DNA of 64,000 bases from assembly GCA_036872755.1 (NCBI GenBank), contig JAVHNS010000013.1, positions 434,001 to 498,000 on the forward strand. The letters run 5' to 3'. This document shows positions 1-12,152 of the stretch, in pieces (position 1 is the stretch's first letter; the number at the start of each line of letters is the position of its first letter). The stretch comes from Orbilia blumenaviensis (lineage: Eukaryota > Ascomycota > Orbiliomycetes > Orbiliales > Orbiliaceae). The notes below the pieces were generated by a model, which made no database searches, was not told where the DNA came from, and worked only from the letters and a program-made list of their open reading frames with translations. A program made the position numbers and the translations under genes.

Positions 1-683
1 ATATTAATATTCTAGAATATTTAGACGAAGGGGACATAGCTCTTCTTTGAGGTTCGAGGCTATCCTCAGTTGGGCCATCTGCATGAAAGACTTGAAGATA
101 CCCCGTGCCAGGTAACTTCCGCACGGTGTTTATTTAAGTGGAAAGAGGAAATGCCATGCAAAGTGATAATCGACGACTTCAGCATTGGCATGCCTTGGAA
201 CTTGCCGAGTCTAAAATGCAACGCCAGCAACTCACACACACGACACTAAACCTTAATGTGGCTGGCCTATGGATGTCGTTCACGATGTGACACGGATCGA
301 AAGATGGAGAAGGGGGCGCTAACCCCCAAAGCTTAGATAATAGATTCTTTAAATGTTTAGTCTGGGGGTCGCTTTCAGTGCTACGTGTTTGGATAACACT
401 ATCAGGAGCTCTAGTTAAGAGATCGCATCGACGAACCTCAATGAATCGAATCGCGGAGAAATATATTTCCACACAAATGCGTACCAAGTAAATTAACTTA
501 CATACATGCATATGCATACCAAGCAAAATCTAACAGTGCCGCGCCGCGAATAAACGTATACTGTAACCAATCATAATCTTTAGAAAACAAAAAATTTTTA
601 AACTATCACACACTCTAAATACGTATACGAGGCAACTAACCTTTCAAGGAATTTGTAATAGCTTGCTTTTAACAAGAGACAAG
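1..683. other. Intergenic, no gene seen
   Basis: No open frame here has a recognisable protein signature; the longest, on the minus strand at 179-526, begins at a non-ATG codon and looks random. A 16-base perfect palindrome, AATATTCTAGAATATT, lies at 6-21. The right edge is the 3' flank of the minus-strand transporter gene. Confidence 0.6.
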
Positions 684-2767
684 TTACACTCTAATGTTCC
701 ACTTCTTCCCACCTGCATAGTACCTTGCCACAACTAGAAAGCAACTCCCCGTCAATATCATTGCTCCCGAAAACCATATCAATGGAGTAAAATCATTCAT
801 TTTATCTACTAACGACCCAGATATCGGAAGAGCAATAAGGGATCTTGGAAAAATCAATGCTTTCTTAGCAAGCTGGGACGACTAAGATCGGGATCGGGAA
901 AGAGCCTAGAGTTACTTACGAGATCGCCGTCAGAACATTCAACGTCCCCAGCCGCTGGCCGATTATAGCGACGTTCTTTGTTAGTTGCCTATTGCAGCCG
1001 TTAGTCGAAACGTATTTAATCTCGATATGGATTGGTATTATCAAAAGACCTACGCAGCACAAGCAGCGTATATCGACAAAAAAGCCCCACTGCTGAATCC
1101 GTATAGTATTGCAAACGAAATGATACCAGCCTGAGAATGCAGCTGACTCCACATGGCCAGTATCAGAATTCCCGAGATCGTTGAAAAGATAATGAACATC
1201 GTGATCCTCCCGAACCTGTCGCCGAGAATACCTTTTCAAGGCCCTGTTAGTACTGGTGGACAGTGTCCGAAAAAACCGTTGAGCATCTAAATTTAAAACG
1301 TACCGGGCAGCGCTCTCCCGAATATACTGCCTCCGTTCAAAAATGCAATCATATAGAAAGCCATGGAAGCTGAGAATCCATTTGCCAGTGCAAAGCTCGC
1401 CAAGTAATTGATTGGACCCCAGAGTCCTAACAACTGCACAAAACACCCGGTGCCAAAGAAACTCCACGCGGGCTCCTTGAACGCCGCGAAGTCGAATAAG
1501 ACGATCCTTCGGGCTTTCAGCGATTTCGCATGTGTAAGTCTTGATTTCACGAGAACGCATGCAAGGCTGAGTGTTCCTAGGTATACAAGTCCGAACAATC
1601 TCGTCGTCCATGCGAACCCAAGGTGGCGAAGCAAGTGGCTCATAACGAGTGGGAAAAAGATACCGCCGACGCCGCCGCCAGTAGAGGCTATCCCTATTGC
1701 CATTGCGCGGCGGTGATAGAACCATGTTGTTACGCTGCCAATGGATGCATAAAAGGTCATTGCGGTCCCGCCGCCGACGAGAAAGGATTGAGCAAGGAGA
1801 AGATGCCAGTACTTCGTTGATATGGAGATCAGCACCATACCGAATGGGAGGCATATAGTCCCACCGATTATAAGGTAGGTGGGACCATAAATGTCAAATA
1901 TTGTCCCAGCGAAAACACCCTTGTTTTACGACCGTTATTCTCGATTCCTAGATGGCACTATAACTTGGAGGGTTATAACACTTACACCAGCAAACACGAA
2001 GAACAAGTAGAAACCCATTATCCAAGATAGCTGGCTATCTGTGTACTGTGGTAGTAAATATGCCTTGTAATATCTTTGTTTCCTTAGATTTTAGTAGATA
2101 TTTTTACATATTAGGATTTGATCTAGACTTACGCTTGAAAAACGCCAATAGCATTCTATTCGATCCGTAAACCGGGTATATGTCAGTGAGCCTCACTGTA
2201 GAAGAAGTTTAATAACCAGAGCCTTACCATCAACCCGAAGGCACTGAAAAGACATAGCCAAGTCCCTAGAACACACAGCCATGCCTTCCTTCCTCCGTCT
2301 GGAAACCCTTCACCGGGATCAATCACTACACTATTCACAATTCCCTTCTCCTCGTCCTTTCTCTTGACAATAATCCCCAGCGTCTCATCTGCAACAATGA
2401 TACTAGCGTCCGCTGAAGCCAATGCGTTGATTGTTGTAGCTGGACTTCTTTCCCCTGCTGATATCGATAATGAGAGACGGTTATATATTTCTTCGGGGAC
2501 TGTTACAACTGTGGTAGTCGTGATTGTGGCTTCGTCGCTACGTTCATCGGTGCGGCGCTGACAACGGCTGTGATCACCACGGTCGAGTTGTTTTGAAACC
2601 CGTGCTTTCTCTAGACTTCGTTGTGTAAGATCTGCGATTGTGACCTCTGTCGAAGATACGCCTGGCGCACCAGCCTGCGCTTCGATTGGTAGAGGCGCTG
2701 CCAGACTATCATCAATGCCAATGGTAATATCCATCGAGTCTGTCGTCTCTGGATTCGACGGTGCCAT
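684..2767 (-). CDS. MFS transporter, monocarboxylate (MCT/riboflavin) type
   Basis: This is a 12-helix major facilitator of the fungal monocarboxylate-transporter-like group, probably plasma-membrane; the substrate cannot be read from sequence. Exons on the minus strand are 2228-2767, 2135-2155, 1986-2063, 1304-1919, 1054-1231, 920-988 and 684-843, giving about 553 aa with closing phases. A cytosolic N-tail of about 155 residues precedes PDGGRKAW and helix 1 (WLCVLGTWLCLFSAFGLM). Then come NAIGVFQ, AYLLPQYTDSQLSWIMGFYL, a GGGTAMTFYASIGSV helix and the intracellular loop WFYHRRAMAIGIASTGGGVG, typical of MCT-like proteins. The second half carries GDRFGR and ends with a helix plus a basic tail. 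The first ATG is at 2767; the codon five positions upstream is TTG. Intron 2 fits the frame only as a GC-AG intron (donor GCGTAAGT). If that splice does not occur, the gene is broken there. Confidence 0.85.
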
Positions 2768-4614
2768 CTTTGTGGTTTTCAAGGTTGTGCCCTTTAACTC
2801 TCTTGATATATACTCTGTAGTGATATATGATTCGAAAGGTCAAACGAACTTGGCTTTGAAAGATAGTTAACAAGTGTAGATAAATAAAAGACCGGCTCAG
2901 AACACACCGTTGACAGCCTGATAAGGTTTTAGCTCGGTGATCCGATTAGTAGGAAGGAAGAAGTGTGCACTGGGCTATCGAAGTGCGACGGAAGCAAGGG
3001 CACTATACGTCCAGATGTGTATACAAAGAGAAACCTTCCAGAAGGCAAAGAAGCTCGATGAAACCGATCTATAAGCAAGTTCCCAGCGGGTAAATACTTC
3101 ATCTGATGCAAAAAGACCCTCAGACCAGATATGCCGAAAGTATCGTACAGATGCAGAATGCGGCTGGAAGATCATGAGCGGTACATGGGGACAAACAATA
3201 ACAATAATTTATTAATCCGGAGGGTTGCTTCCAGATAAAGTTGCTCAAGATATCCAGATATCGACAAAAAACCGCTGCTGTATAATGTTTCTCGAATCCA
3301 AAAATAATCACGCTGTAGTGTGTGTGGGGGTACTCGTTGGAAGCAGCTTCTCCAGGTGATTATGTTCTGCTCTTCGGGTATAGCAACCATTCAAGTAGGT
3401 CGATGGAACCACCAAAGATAGCTTGATTTGATTCCGAATCTAAGATCATATATGCACAAAAATGCGAATTGGGGGTTAAACTTAAACTCCGAAGGCTATA
3501 TATGATCTGATATTAAGACGCAGATATTTTGTACCTGGATGGTGCTCAATATTGATGCATCATATATGAAAGGAATTTGCCGTAATCAAAATACAGCGTG
3601 CACAAAGCAAAGTGTATTTACGATAAGGAGAGAAAAGGTAAGGGGACACACGGGGCATGATTACCTTCTTTGGGTCCGATCGAGAAGTTCCGCCGATCTG
3701 AGCACGATGGTGTAGCTGTCCGGCTGTTGGGTCGGCTGACGCTCATGGGTGTATGTTTAAACGTTTATGGCGAACTTCGAAGTTAATCGTCCATAGGTAT
3801 ATCCTACCGATGAGGGTATCAAGTTGGAATTTTGTTCTTGTAGAAGATGAGTTATCAAGGTACTTCGGATTTGAACCGGAAGCGTACGACATTTGGCTCT
3901 GAAAATTTAATGGCTGGATTTCGGAATACGGAATTAGTACCGGCGAATAGTGCTACTTACTCGGGCTCTCATAATGTATATGGGCATGGAAGCCATCGTT
4001 CCTCGCCGAAATTACGCTATTATTTTTTATCATACTAGTATACCCATGCCACTGCTCTCTAGTACTCCCAATATACTAGGCTGTTGGTGTCAATGAAAGA
4101 GGCGGGGAGGAAGATTGTTGGATGTTAAGTGCTGTGACCCCATACCCTCAAGGCCAATATTAGTACTCCGAACTATATACAACTATAGGCAACAGCACCC
4201 CCCCAACTTGATTCTCCAGTCGTACTAAACAATGTAAATACTTTGTTAACCCTAGTCTTCAGCAGCTCGCCTGTATTCGTTTATGCCTCGCCAAAAGCTT
4301 GTTAGCTCATTAGAGGGGAGTCGGCTCTATAGGCCTGTCGACAGCAGGCATTCATCCCTAGTATCTTTTTAGTCCGGGGGGTTCACCTTCGAGCTTCGAA
4401 TTAGTAGTTACGTATGAGTGAAGGTTACAAATATCCACTCTCGCTCTAGATCCCACTGATACTAACCTATACACTAGGATATCGCTGCATCTTCCCTTTA
4501 ATTAGCTGCACTCACCCGTATCTAATGAAACTAATGGTACCGGCATTGCATTCTAGAATCACCTGATACCATAAAACCGCCTCTTCCCCTCTCTCCCTCC
4601 CTTCCTCCCTCTAT

Positions 4615-4630
4615 CTCTCTCTCTCTCTCT

Positions 4631-4670
<40 letters not shown>
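4615..4670. repeat. (CT)n microsatellite followed by poly-T
   Basis: About ten CT units run directly into 37 consecutive T residues. It is the longest homopolymer in the window. Its length is likely to vary between isolates and assemblies. Confidence 0.9.
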
Positions 4671-4672
<2 letters not shown>

Positions 4673-5340
4673 CCACCAGTTCGGAGAGCACCGAGTTAAT
4701 AATGAACAGACTACCGCACCAATATAACCCGTTCCCATAAATGGGCCGGTTTCTGACAAAGAATAGGGATAATCCAAGTATTCCTGGATTTGCTCCTCGG
4801 CATTTTCATAGATTTATATATAGATATATAGTAAAATAACCTAGGCATCTACCCGGCGCACGAAGAACAACGGCTAGCTAGCCGTTACTTCAATACCTAC
4901 TAGTCGTGACTAGCTTCGTAAACTTAGCCTCAGAGGGCCATCGCAAGTACTTGAGTACAAAGACGGAGAGAAGGAGGGCGAAATCATATGAGGTTTATAC
5001 TCTGGGGTTGCATGTATTTTATAATATTGCACAATTGTGTTTCGTTTCTTGCTGGTATTCGATCGATAGCTTGCCCTTGAGTGCAAAAGCAAGGAATGAT
5101 TGGGTACGCTTGCCAGTTGGCGCTCACATGTCGATTATGGCGACATCCGACTTGACGCTAAGCCAAGGGTCTTGTACATACGTTTATTGTTCTGTACCCA
5201 GGTAGGTTCTGCACATTGCAATGCATGGTATACTTGTATGGATTATCTAACAAAACATGGACATAAGAACACCAACAATATACAATGCTGTATTTTGTTG
5301 TAACTATAGCTACAGCGTGTTAACGTTCTGCTTCGTCGAG

Positions 5341-6404
5341 GCTGGTTTACCAGACCAGCTATAGCGATCCCTATGCGTGTTGACTTATTTATGAGGGATG
5401 GGGGGGATCCTTTGGACTCGACTCATCTGGGTGCACGACTTTTTTTTGACGTTTTATTAGTACGACATCAAGAAAAAAAAGGTTTACAATCTTCTGTCCC
5501 ACCATCCACCACCTTTGGTCTGTACGAATTAGACTCCCTGGTGGTCTAGTGGTCACTCTGGCCGTACCACACGGACTTGCTGGCTTGTATGACAAGTACT
5601 GCAGGCTGTCCCTGGTTAGAAACCTTTTTTTTGTCCCCCGTAACCGTTTCATGTCAAATCTTCTGGGAAGGCGCAAGGGTAATGAGAAGGGATCTTGGTA
5701 AATCTGCTGGCTATCGATATGAACTAACTCGACTTAGGTGTTCTAACTGTTCTTACTGTGATCTGGAGTTCTTGCTGCTGGCCTAGTGAACGTCTTGCTG
5801 CCAGGGTTCACCAGACCATTCTTGCTGTTCATATCATCATCCATAAATTCCTGGATACCTTGCTATATCGATACCGGGGACTACTAGCCGGAGCTATACC
5901 CCTTCTTGCATAAAAAGGAAAGAGAGAAAGATAAGGAAAAAAGAGGATGGATACTTTGAAGCAACAGAAGAAAGAGAATCTCATGCCATCCATATCGCTA
6001 CATATACCAGGGTATAATAACAAAAAGCTTCCTTGGCTTTTGCTACTGCATGCAGCGGTGTCTCATGGAGGAGGATGCACGACAGGTGACAGGTAGAGCG
6101 AGGTGATTTATTTTGCAGAGGTTCGGCCCCCTAGACCTTTTGAAGATATCGAAATATGTGCTGGCAAATGTACTCCTTAAGCTTTTTTTCACATGTAGCT
6201 CTTTAGCTAACATGGCTCTCCAAGTTGACTTCGTCCGACCTGAAATTCGGAATTCGCGATAAATTAATTCGTTCCTTTTTTTCTTCTCCAAGTTCTATCG
6301 ATGCTGGCTATAGATGATCTTACTATTAACAATTGCCCTCGATCAAGTATGGGTAGTCACGGGAATTATTGGTCTGATGAAAAGAATTACTTGGTCTGGT
6401 GAAC
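5341..6404. repeat. Cluster of TGGTCTGGTGAAC-like short repeats
   Basis: Copies occur at 5779-5791 (TGGCCTAGTGAAC), 5806-5818 (reverse complement, TGGTCTGGTGAAC), 6392-6404 (exact) and, weaker, 6370-6381 (TGGTCTGATGAA). A related inverted copy sits in the palindromic GCTGGTTTACCAGACCAGC at 5341-5359. The 5779 and 5806 copies face each other and could form a 13-base imperfect stem. The A-box-like TGGTCTAGTGG at 5542 resembles the same motif. Confidence 0.4.
5535..5632 (+). other. tRNA-Glu-like Pol III promoter remnant
   Basis: Positions 5535-5553 read TCCCTGGTGGTCTAGTGGT, which matches the 5' half (acceptor strand, A box and D arm) of eukaryotic tRNA-Glu as I know it. A B-box-like GGTTAGAAACC follows at 5614-5624, immediately before eight T residues (5625-5632) that could act as a Pol III terminator. 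No cloverleaf closes: the sequence near the B box repeats TCCCTGG rather than complementing it, and the A-to-B spacing is long. I read it as a tRNA-derived relic or SINE-like head, not a working tRNA. Confidence 0.3.
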
Positions 6405-6978
6405 CTTGGGGATTACTACTATTTTCTGAAGGCTTGGAAGGCGTAGACTACAATGCATACACAACGGTTCGAATGCAGATAGTATAGTGATTGATGTACG
6501 AAACAAATGTTCAAAGTATAACTAGGTACCCTATATTCCTTTGGAACAACTGCTCAATTGGCTGCATGTGGATATTTATTTTAATATAACAACACTATGA
6601 ATAATAATAGTACACCATCTGCGAGTCCGCATTTAGTCTGATGTTAGAGTACATATATAGACAATAATCAATTAGATATCTCGACTGGTAAAGAATAAAG
6701 CGACTGTTCTGCCAGAGGTGGTGGTGGGCATAACGCTCGCTCTGGCTCGCTGCGATTAAACCATAGAAAGGTTTGAAAAGCTTTGAAGTAGTTTGTACCG
6801 AAAAACTCCAATATGTCGGCGAAAGGATAAAAACAAGACCTTACCCCCCCCTAAAAAAAAAAAAAAAAGAAAGTAAAAAACGACCCAGGGCCAGAATATT
6901 CGAAACATCGGACAAAATCACATCAAAGAACGTCGTCGATATTGATAAAAAGGGTATGAATACCCCTCATCCAAACTT

Positions 6979-8934
6979 TCAAGCCCCCATAATCCCCATC
7001 CCAACCCCAACCCCTCTTCCCCCAGTAGCATTCGTCCACAACTCCTTCGCCTCCTTAAAATTCGTAAAACCCATATACAAATCCTGCATCTCAAAATACA
7101 TCTCCTGCGAGCTTACAATCTCCCTGGTTAGAAGATTAGTAATAAACATACACAGAAGCTTGACTTTGCGACCAACGTCAGGTCCTCGGTTTGTTCGCCG
7201 AGCCGTTGTGACAGGTATGCCATCTACGTCGCCGTAGGGGACTTCGAGCTGTCGGATGCAGTTTGAGGTGAATACGTGGAGGAGGCGGGTACGTTCTTCG
7301 AGGGTTAGAACTGGGGGTTGTTTTGTTATGTCGTTTTGGGGGGTTGGTGGGTAGTTTCTTGATGAGTTTGTGCGAGGCTCATCGAGTGCTGGGCGGTAGG
7401 CAAGGTGGTTTATTAGGTCGAATGAACGTAGTTCGAGGTTTAGCCTCGGTAGAACGGTGTCTAGTAGCGATTGCCTACTGCCACTGCCACTGCCACTACT
7501 ATTGCTATTGCTCTTCTCAATACCCTTTCCGGTATTACTACTACTACTGATACCCCATGGCCGTTGTTGTTGTGATCTCCGTTGGTCGTTATTATTATCG
7601 TTGTTATTGTTGTTATAATTATTTTTCAATATCTCCACCGTCAGCGACTGTAAGATGTCGAAATTCAGGTCCAACATCCTCCTGTACGCTTCGGGGTCAT
7701 CCGCTTTGTAGATTTTCGCGGCCGTTTCAATGTTTGCGCGGAGCATGCTTCTCTCGCTGGCGTTTAAATGACGAACATGGGCGTTTTTGAGGGCGTCTTC
7801 AACTACTGACACATCTTCTGCTGCTGCTGTTGTTGTTGCTACGATAGCATTCGGTACGGTGGTGGTTTCCTCTGCGAATGCTGCGGGGTTGCGGTTGGCA
7901 CTACTACTAATTGAGGAAGAGGGAAGAGGAGAGGAGGAGGAGGAGGAGGAGTAAGGGTGGTTCTGAGGGTAGTTCTGGGCAAATACCGGTTGTCCTCTTT
8001 GTATGGGAGCTGGTGAGGGGGTCCCTGCGGCTCTTTGTCTGCTGTTTCCGTGATATCCATTCGCTCCACCTTGTTGCCTCTGCTGTTGATGATGATGAGT
8101 GTTATTATTATTGTTATTGTGGTGGGAGTGATGTTGGTCTGGGCGGGCCCAAGCAGAGATTGGGGGAAATTCGTCTTCGACGTCGACGAAAGTGCGCAGG
8201 TCTGTGGATTCGCCGAGTCGTAGATGTTCGAAGTTGGCGAAGAATTCCTTGGCTGAGAGATCGGATAGCTGCATTTTACATAAAAACAATATTTTTATTA
8301 TATTAGCATCTGAACCATGCTATTATTGCATTTTAATATTCCCAATTGGCCCTTATTTTAGCCGATTATAAAAGTCCGGCGATTGGTTGAAGTCCGACCA
8401 TATCGTCATGATATCCAATCCCTGCCTGGACCACCTATATAGGCCAGGACAAAGTCCAGAAAAAAGTACGAAGTGGAAGTGATAACATACCTTGCTCCCC
8501 TCACCACCTAATATTGCCAGCATCATTTTACACCTCGCCCTCATCAACCTCTCTTCAGGTCTCTCCTTTTCCAGGCTAACATTCCTCCCCTTCTCCGCCT
8601 CACAGGACTCCAAAAAGTGGCTCCGGAAGGGATTAACATGGACATCATGCTCCTTGTACAGCCAATACAGCATGAAGGTAGCATTCAGTCGGAAACCGAT
8701 ATTCTTCTCCACCGGCCGCCAGTCCCCAGTCGTCGCGTGGGCTACGGCACCTCCATTGATACCTCCGGGCCCATTGACCGTTGTCAGTGTGATTAGGATC
8801 TCGCAGGCACGTGCGAAGTGCTGCTCAGGATTCGGGATCGCCTCGAGGAATTTTGTTGCCGTGGAGGCAAACGGGACGGTCACCGTTTCCAGAAGACGGC
8901 GTAGCTCGTCGGGGAGCTGGGCGAAGGAAGCCAT
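6979..8934 (-). CDS. CNOT11: CCR4-NOT complex subunit 11 (CNOT11-like)
   Basis: This is a predicted subunit of the CCR4-NOT deadenylase, which shortens mRNA poly(A) tails; in animals CNOT11 pairs with CNOT10 on the N-terminus of NOT1. Exons are 8491-8934 and 6979-8268, joined in phase 0 (GGEGSK then LSDLSAKEFF), giving 577 aa. The N-terminal part has GFRLNATFMLYWLYKEHD then NPFRSHFLE, corresponding to the CNOT11 helix pair with an NPF(A)..F signature. The C-terminal part aligns by eye with the CNOT11 domain (PF10155): LLHVFTSNCIRQLE, KVKLLCMFITNLL and a final helix, residues about 303-565. It differs from animal proteins in long His, Gln, Asn and Ser tracts between and inside the domains. Assignment rests on motif order, not a database search. 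Budding yeast has no CNOT11, so this is a filamentous-fungal copy. Confidence 0.75.
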
Positions 8935-11802
8935 GTGTATGTGTCTGCGTGTGTGATTGTGTGGTTTCCTTCTTCCTCTTTGCTGTACTGGTTCGAGGTT
9001 GATTGGTTGTTGTGTGTAACTACCAAGGAAAAAAAAAAAAAAATCCGCGATGGTGTAATAAGAAACCACCAACTTGGATTCCTTCCTTCTTTCTTTCTTT
9101 TTGTTTTGTGATGAGGCTTGTGCCTTTCTTTCCCGAGATGGATATTTCCCCAGTTTTTGTGGTGTGCGTTTATCTTCGAACCAATTTTAATTTTTTTTGG
9201 ATTTGGTTTCGGGATGAGGTATTTCGACGTGGGGATGTCACAACCAGGTTTAAAATTTTTTTGTGGTTTGTGTTTTTTTTTTTTTTTTTTTTTCCCTCTC
9301 TTCCTTTCACTGTATTCCTTCTGGCGGGGAGGAAGCGTGACCTCGACCGCTTCCAATCCGTTTTCCTTTCACCCTTCTCTTAACAATTAATTTTGCCCTT
9401 GAAAGGAACGCTACTTCACTTTGGGAAAGAATCCTAATTTGAAAAATGGAGAAAAAAATCGAATACAGAAATTACCAGAGGACAATGATGAAAAAAACGG
9501 CCGGCTAGCTTAAGCTTAAGACAGCTACGATCGACCAAGCTTGGAGGCCATTTTTCCTATCAAATTTGGAAGTATCAAATCAAGACGGCTGAATTCGGGC
9601 ACCCCCCAAAAAAGCTAATTTCTCGGTACTACAGGTGCAAATGGGCGTCAAGACTTCGAGGTATACATCTGGGTAGGTATATGAGTATATGCTACTATAT
9701 TCTCATACCCAGAAGCAGAAGGCCTGGGTACTGTTCCAGCGTTGAGATCAGCTGTGGCCTGGGTACGAGACTACCCAGGTACTTAAGTATAACTATATAT
9801 GCACGAACAAAAATAGTAACCGGGACGATTTCACGATGTTAAAACTGTGGGAGGTCGTTTATACTTAAGAAAGACTACACCGAAACACCAAAACACTAAA
9901 AAAAAAACAACGAAGGCCCTCCTATATCTCCACGGTTAGCCATAGACCACAATCAAGACAGTAGCATAAGAACATAACATCGCGATATCGCCCCCCCCTC
10001 CCCCCGCGCTTGTGTATGTGGCCATATCCGCATACATCTAAGAGTAACAAAGGGATTATCTACGACCACGGCCCCCTACTTACTATTCTCAGATTGTCAG
10101 TTCGTTTCGACGACCTTGCAAGATCACATTAGCCCTTCTCTAGTTTACATCTTATCCATCTTATCTCCTAGCATATACTGTTTTATCTCCAACTTGTCTA
10201 GCTTCCCCGTAAAATATATAGGCATTGCGATCATAATACTGAATCTAAAAAGTGTTAACACTTGTACTTGCCCTCGTCGCGGGGGGATGCCAGGAAGTGG
10301 TGGCGGAATGTGGGCCTGGCAGACCCAACTTTCGGCGGATGTGCGAAACACCACTGCGATTTTCCCTATGCACGAGCACTCTATAGATAACTACCTACTT
10401 ACGCATACCCTTCTCATGGCTTTTTTATTATAGATTGTTTTTATATACCGATGAGCGAATTCTCATCCACCACGTGGTAAACTGCAATGCATTGATAATT
10501 GCCATGCGCGCCCGCCGGACCTGATATTCGGGTCTGATCTGACGTCTATGATAAGCATACTTATATGTACGTATATTTGGTCTTGCGGGTGCCAGAGCGT
10601 ATATTCGGTTGTGTATTCTAAGTTTATACGTGCCTACCTAGTACCTAGGTATATACATATTTAAGTACCTCACACATGGCGCATGCATTAGCGTTATTTT
10701 AGTATAGGGCATACATAATAGCATTCTGTTTAGATCTTTTAGTGATTTGTGAAATAAAACGGGGGATGTTTTCTATTCACAAGGTGTCTACGATCAAACT
10801 TTGAGTAATAGATATTTCGAACTATGAATCTTCCTCCAAGGATCCAACTGTTGTTACATCTAGAGCAGGCCCTACCTCGGTACAAAATTGTGTTGCTCGA
10901 GATCAGAGCTCGCCAAAGCTGAACAGGGGTGGTCGCAAGGCTACGTCATTTTCTTCACGAAACCAAAAAAAACCCTCCAACAATCCCGTAGCTTCCCTGA
11001 CGTAGTTGCGACAAAAAAAAAAGGTCCAACCGCTTTCAGATCTACGAAAATAGCAAGCGGGTTTTTTGTTTCCCTTATCTATAGAATACGAAGAGAAAGA
11101 AAGTGGAATGCGAAGAGTTCTTTTCAAAAAAAAAATACTCCCTTCTTTAAAAGAATTCATTAAGTATAATAAATTATAGGGTCGTTAAAAATGCCGTTGA
11201 CAGTATCGACATGAATTGCTAGGGAAAAAGGGAAAGAATAGATGAAGACGACGACAGTAGCATGTCAAGCGGGTAATAATAACAAAAAGGCTTACAAAAC
11301 ACAAATAGGAAAAACGCCGAGGGGGCAAACAAAAATTGAGAGCAAGGGAAATGTATCGTGAGAATGAAAGAAAAAAACCAGCATGTCAGCAGATTAGACT
11401 AGAAGTGGGAGGAAGAGACATGGGTTTGGGAAGTCTGCAGTTTGTCGGCACACCCGGTTGTTCTTGCTTCCGGATGCGCATGGCTCTTTTTTTGTCCGGT
11501 CTTCCCAAGCTTCAACTGCTTTCCCCCGCATATGCAGACCAATCAACAGCACACCTTAGTCTCGCTTGGCGCCAGCCATGCTTTTAGTATTTCGAAGAAG
11601 CTCCTCTTTTCCCGCTCGGAACCGATAGGAAAACTCGTCTAACTGATCATGAGGTGGTCCCCGGCGGTGTTCGGAAATAAGACGAGGAAAGAAAAAAAAG
11701 TAAGAAAAGTTTCAAGGGAATGAATCGGGAGGACGAATAGGAACAGCGAAATCAGGTCATGCTGCAAGTGCAAGTGCGACTAGCTGGCCTGGCTCTGGCC
11801 AT
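8935..11802. other. Intergenic, no gene seen
   Basis: The CNOT11-proximal part (about 9.0-9.4 kb) is T-rich on the plus strand, with runs of 12 or more A or T. A perfect 8-bp hairpin CCTGGGTA...TACCCAGG lies at 9758-9779, with further CTGGGTAC copies nearby. CACGTG occurs at 10471-10476. No frame with coding character was found; the segment before 11.8 kb is presumably the PMP3 3' region. Confidence 0.6.
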
Positions 11803-12152
11803 CTAGTACTTCAGGATGATGTACAAGGCGTGGATGATACTGTATGGCGGATTGTTAGCAGGGGTGCCTTCTTTTTAAAAGTTGGTTTATAATAAGAATG
11901 GGAAGTAAAAAGGACGTACCCAGGCAGGTATCCAAGGATTGTGAGGAGGACGTTGATCCAGAAATCAGCGACGCAACCTCTCTCGAGGAAGACACCAAGA
12001 GGTGGGAGGATGATGGCAATGCTGTTCTGCTGTTAGTATGGAGCTGTATCTTTTTTTTTTGATATCCATTGGTTGGAGCTGTTTCCGGCCATGGTTTTAA
12101 CTGTAAAGGGAACCTACATGATCTTGCAGATGTCGGAAGCGGTGAAAGGCAT
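11803..12152 (-). CDS. PMP3: Plasma membrane proteolipid 3 (PMP3/Sna1 family)
   Basis: This is a tiny two-helix plasma-membrane protein; yeast Pmp3 affects membrane potential and tolerance of Na+ and other cations. The frame is split over three exons: 12118-12152, 11920-12021 and 11803-11839 (57 aa, all phases close). It starts MPFTASDICKI, continues ILPPLGVFLERGCVADFWIN, then LLTILGYLPG, and ends IIHALYIILKY. This is a near-perfect UPF0057/PMP3 signature at the family's usual length. Both introns are ordinary GT-AG with GTAGGT and GTACGT donors. The 5' flank on the coding strand (12.4-12.5 kb, read in reverse) is purine-rich, an AG tract opposite the plus-strand CT run. Confidence 0.95.

Larger units (their letters stand above)
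2768..6978. other. Gene-poor, AT-rich intergenic stretch
   Basis: Only short frames without recognisable domains or coding character are present. It holds a CT microsatellite running into a 37-base T tract (4615-4670), a tRNA-like fragment (5535-5632), copies of a short motif resembling TGGTCTGGTGAAC between 5.3 and 6.4 kb, and a palindrome CGGCTAGCTAGCCG near 4871. It could be promoter sequence plus decayed repeats; no transposase or reverse transcriptase frame was seen. Confidence 0.55.

Noticed and set aside
916..1854. 312-codon minus-strand frame inside the MFS gene
   Set aside because: It reads through two introns and overlaps the transporter exons in the wrong frame for most of its length; only its end coincides with true exons 5 and 6.
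3860..3876. Perfect B-box sequence (reverse strand, GGTTCAAATCC)
   Set aside because: No A box at a suitable distance and no acceptor stem, so not a tRNA gene.
4615..4670. CT/T tract considered as a retroelement poly-A tail in reverse
   Set aside because: No adjacent reverse-transcriptase frame, target-site duplication or element body found.
6463..6475. GGTTCGAATGC B-box-like site
   Set aside because: No A box or cloverleaf upstream; chance match.
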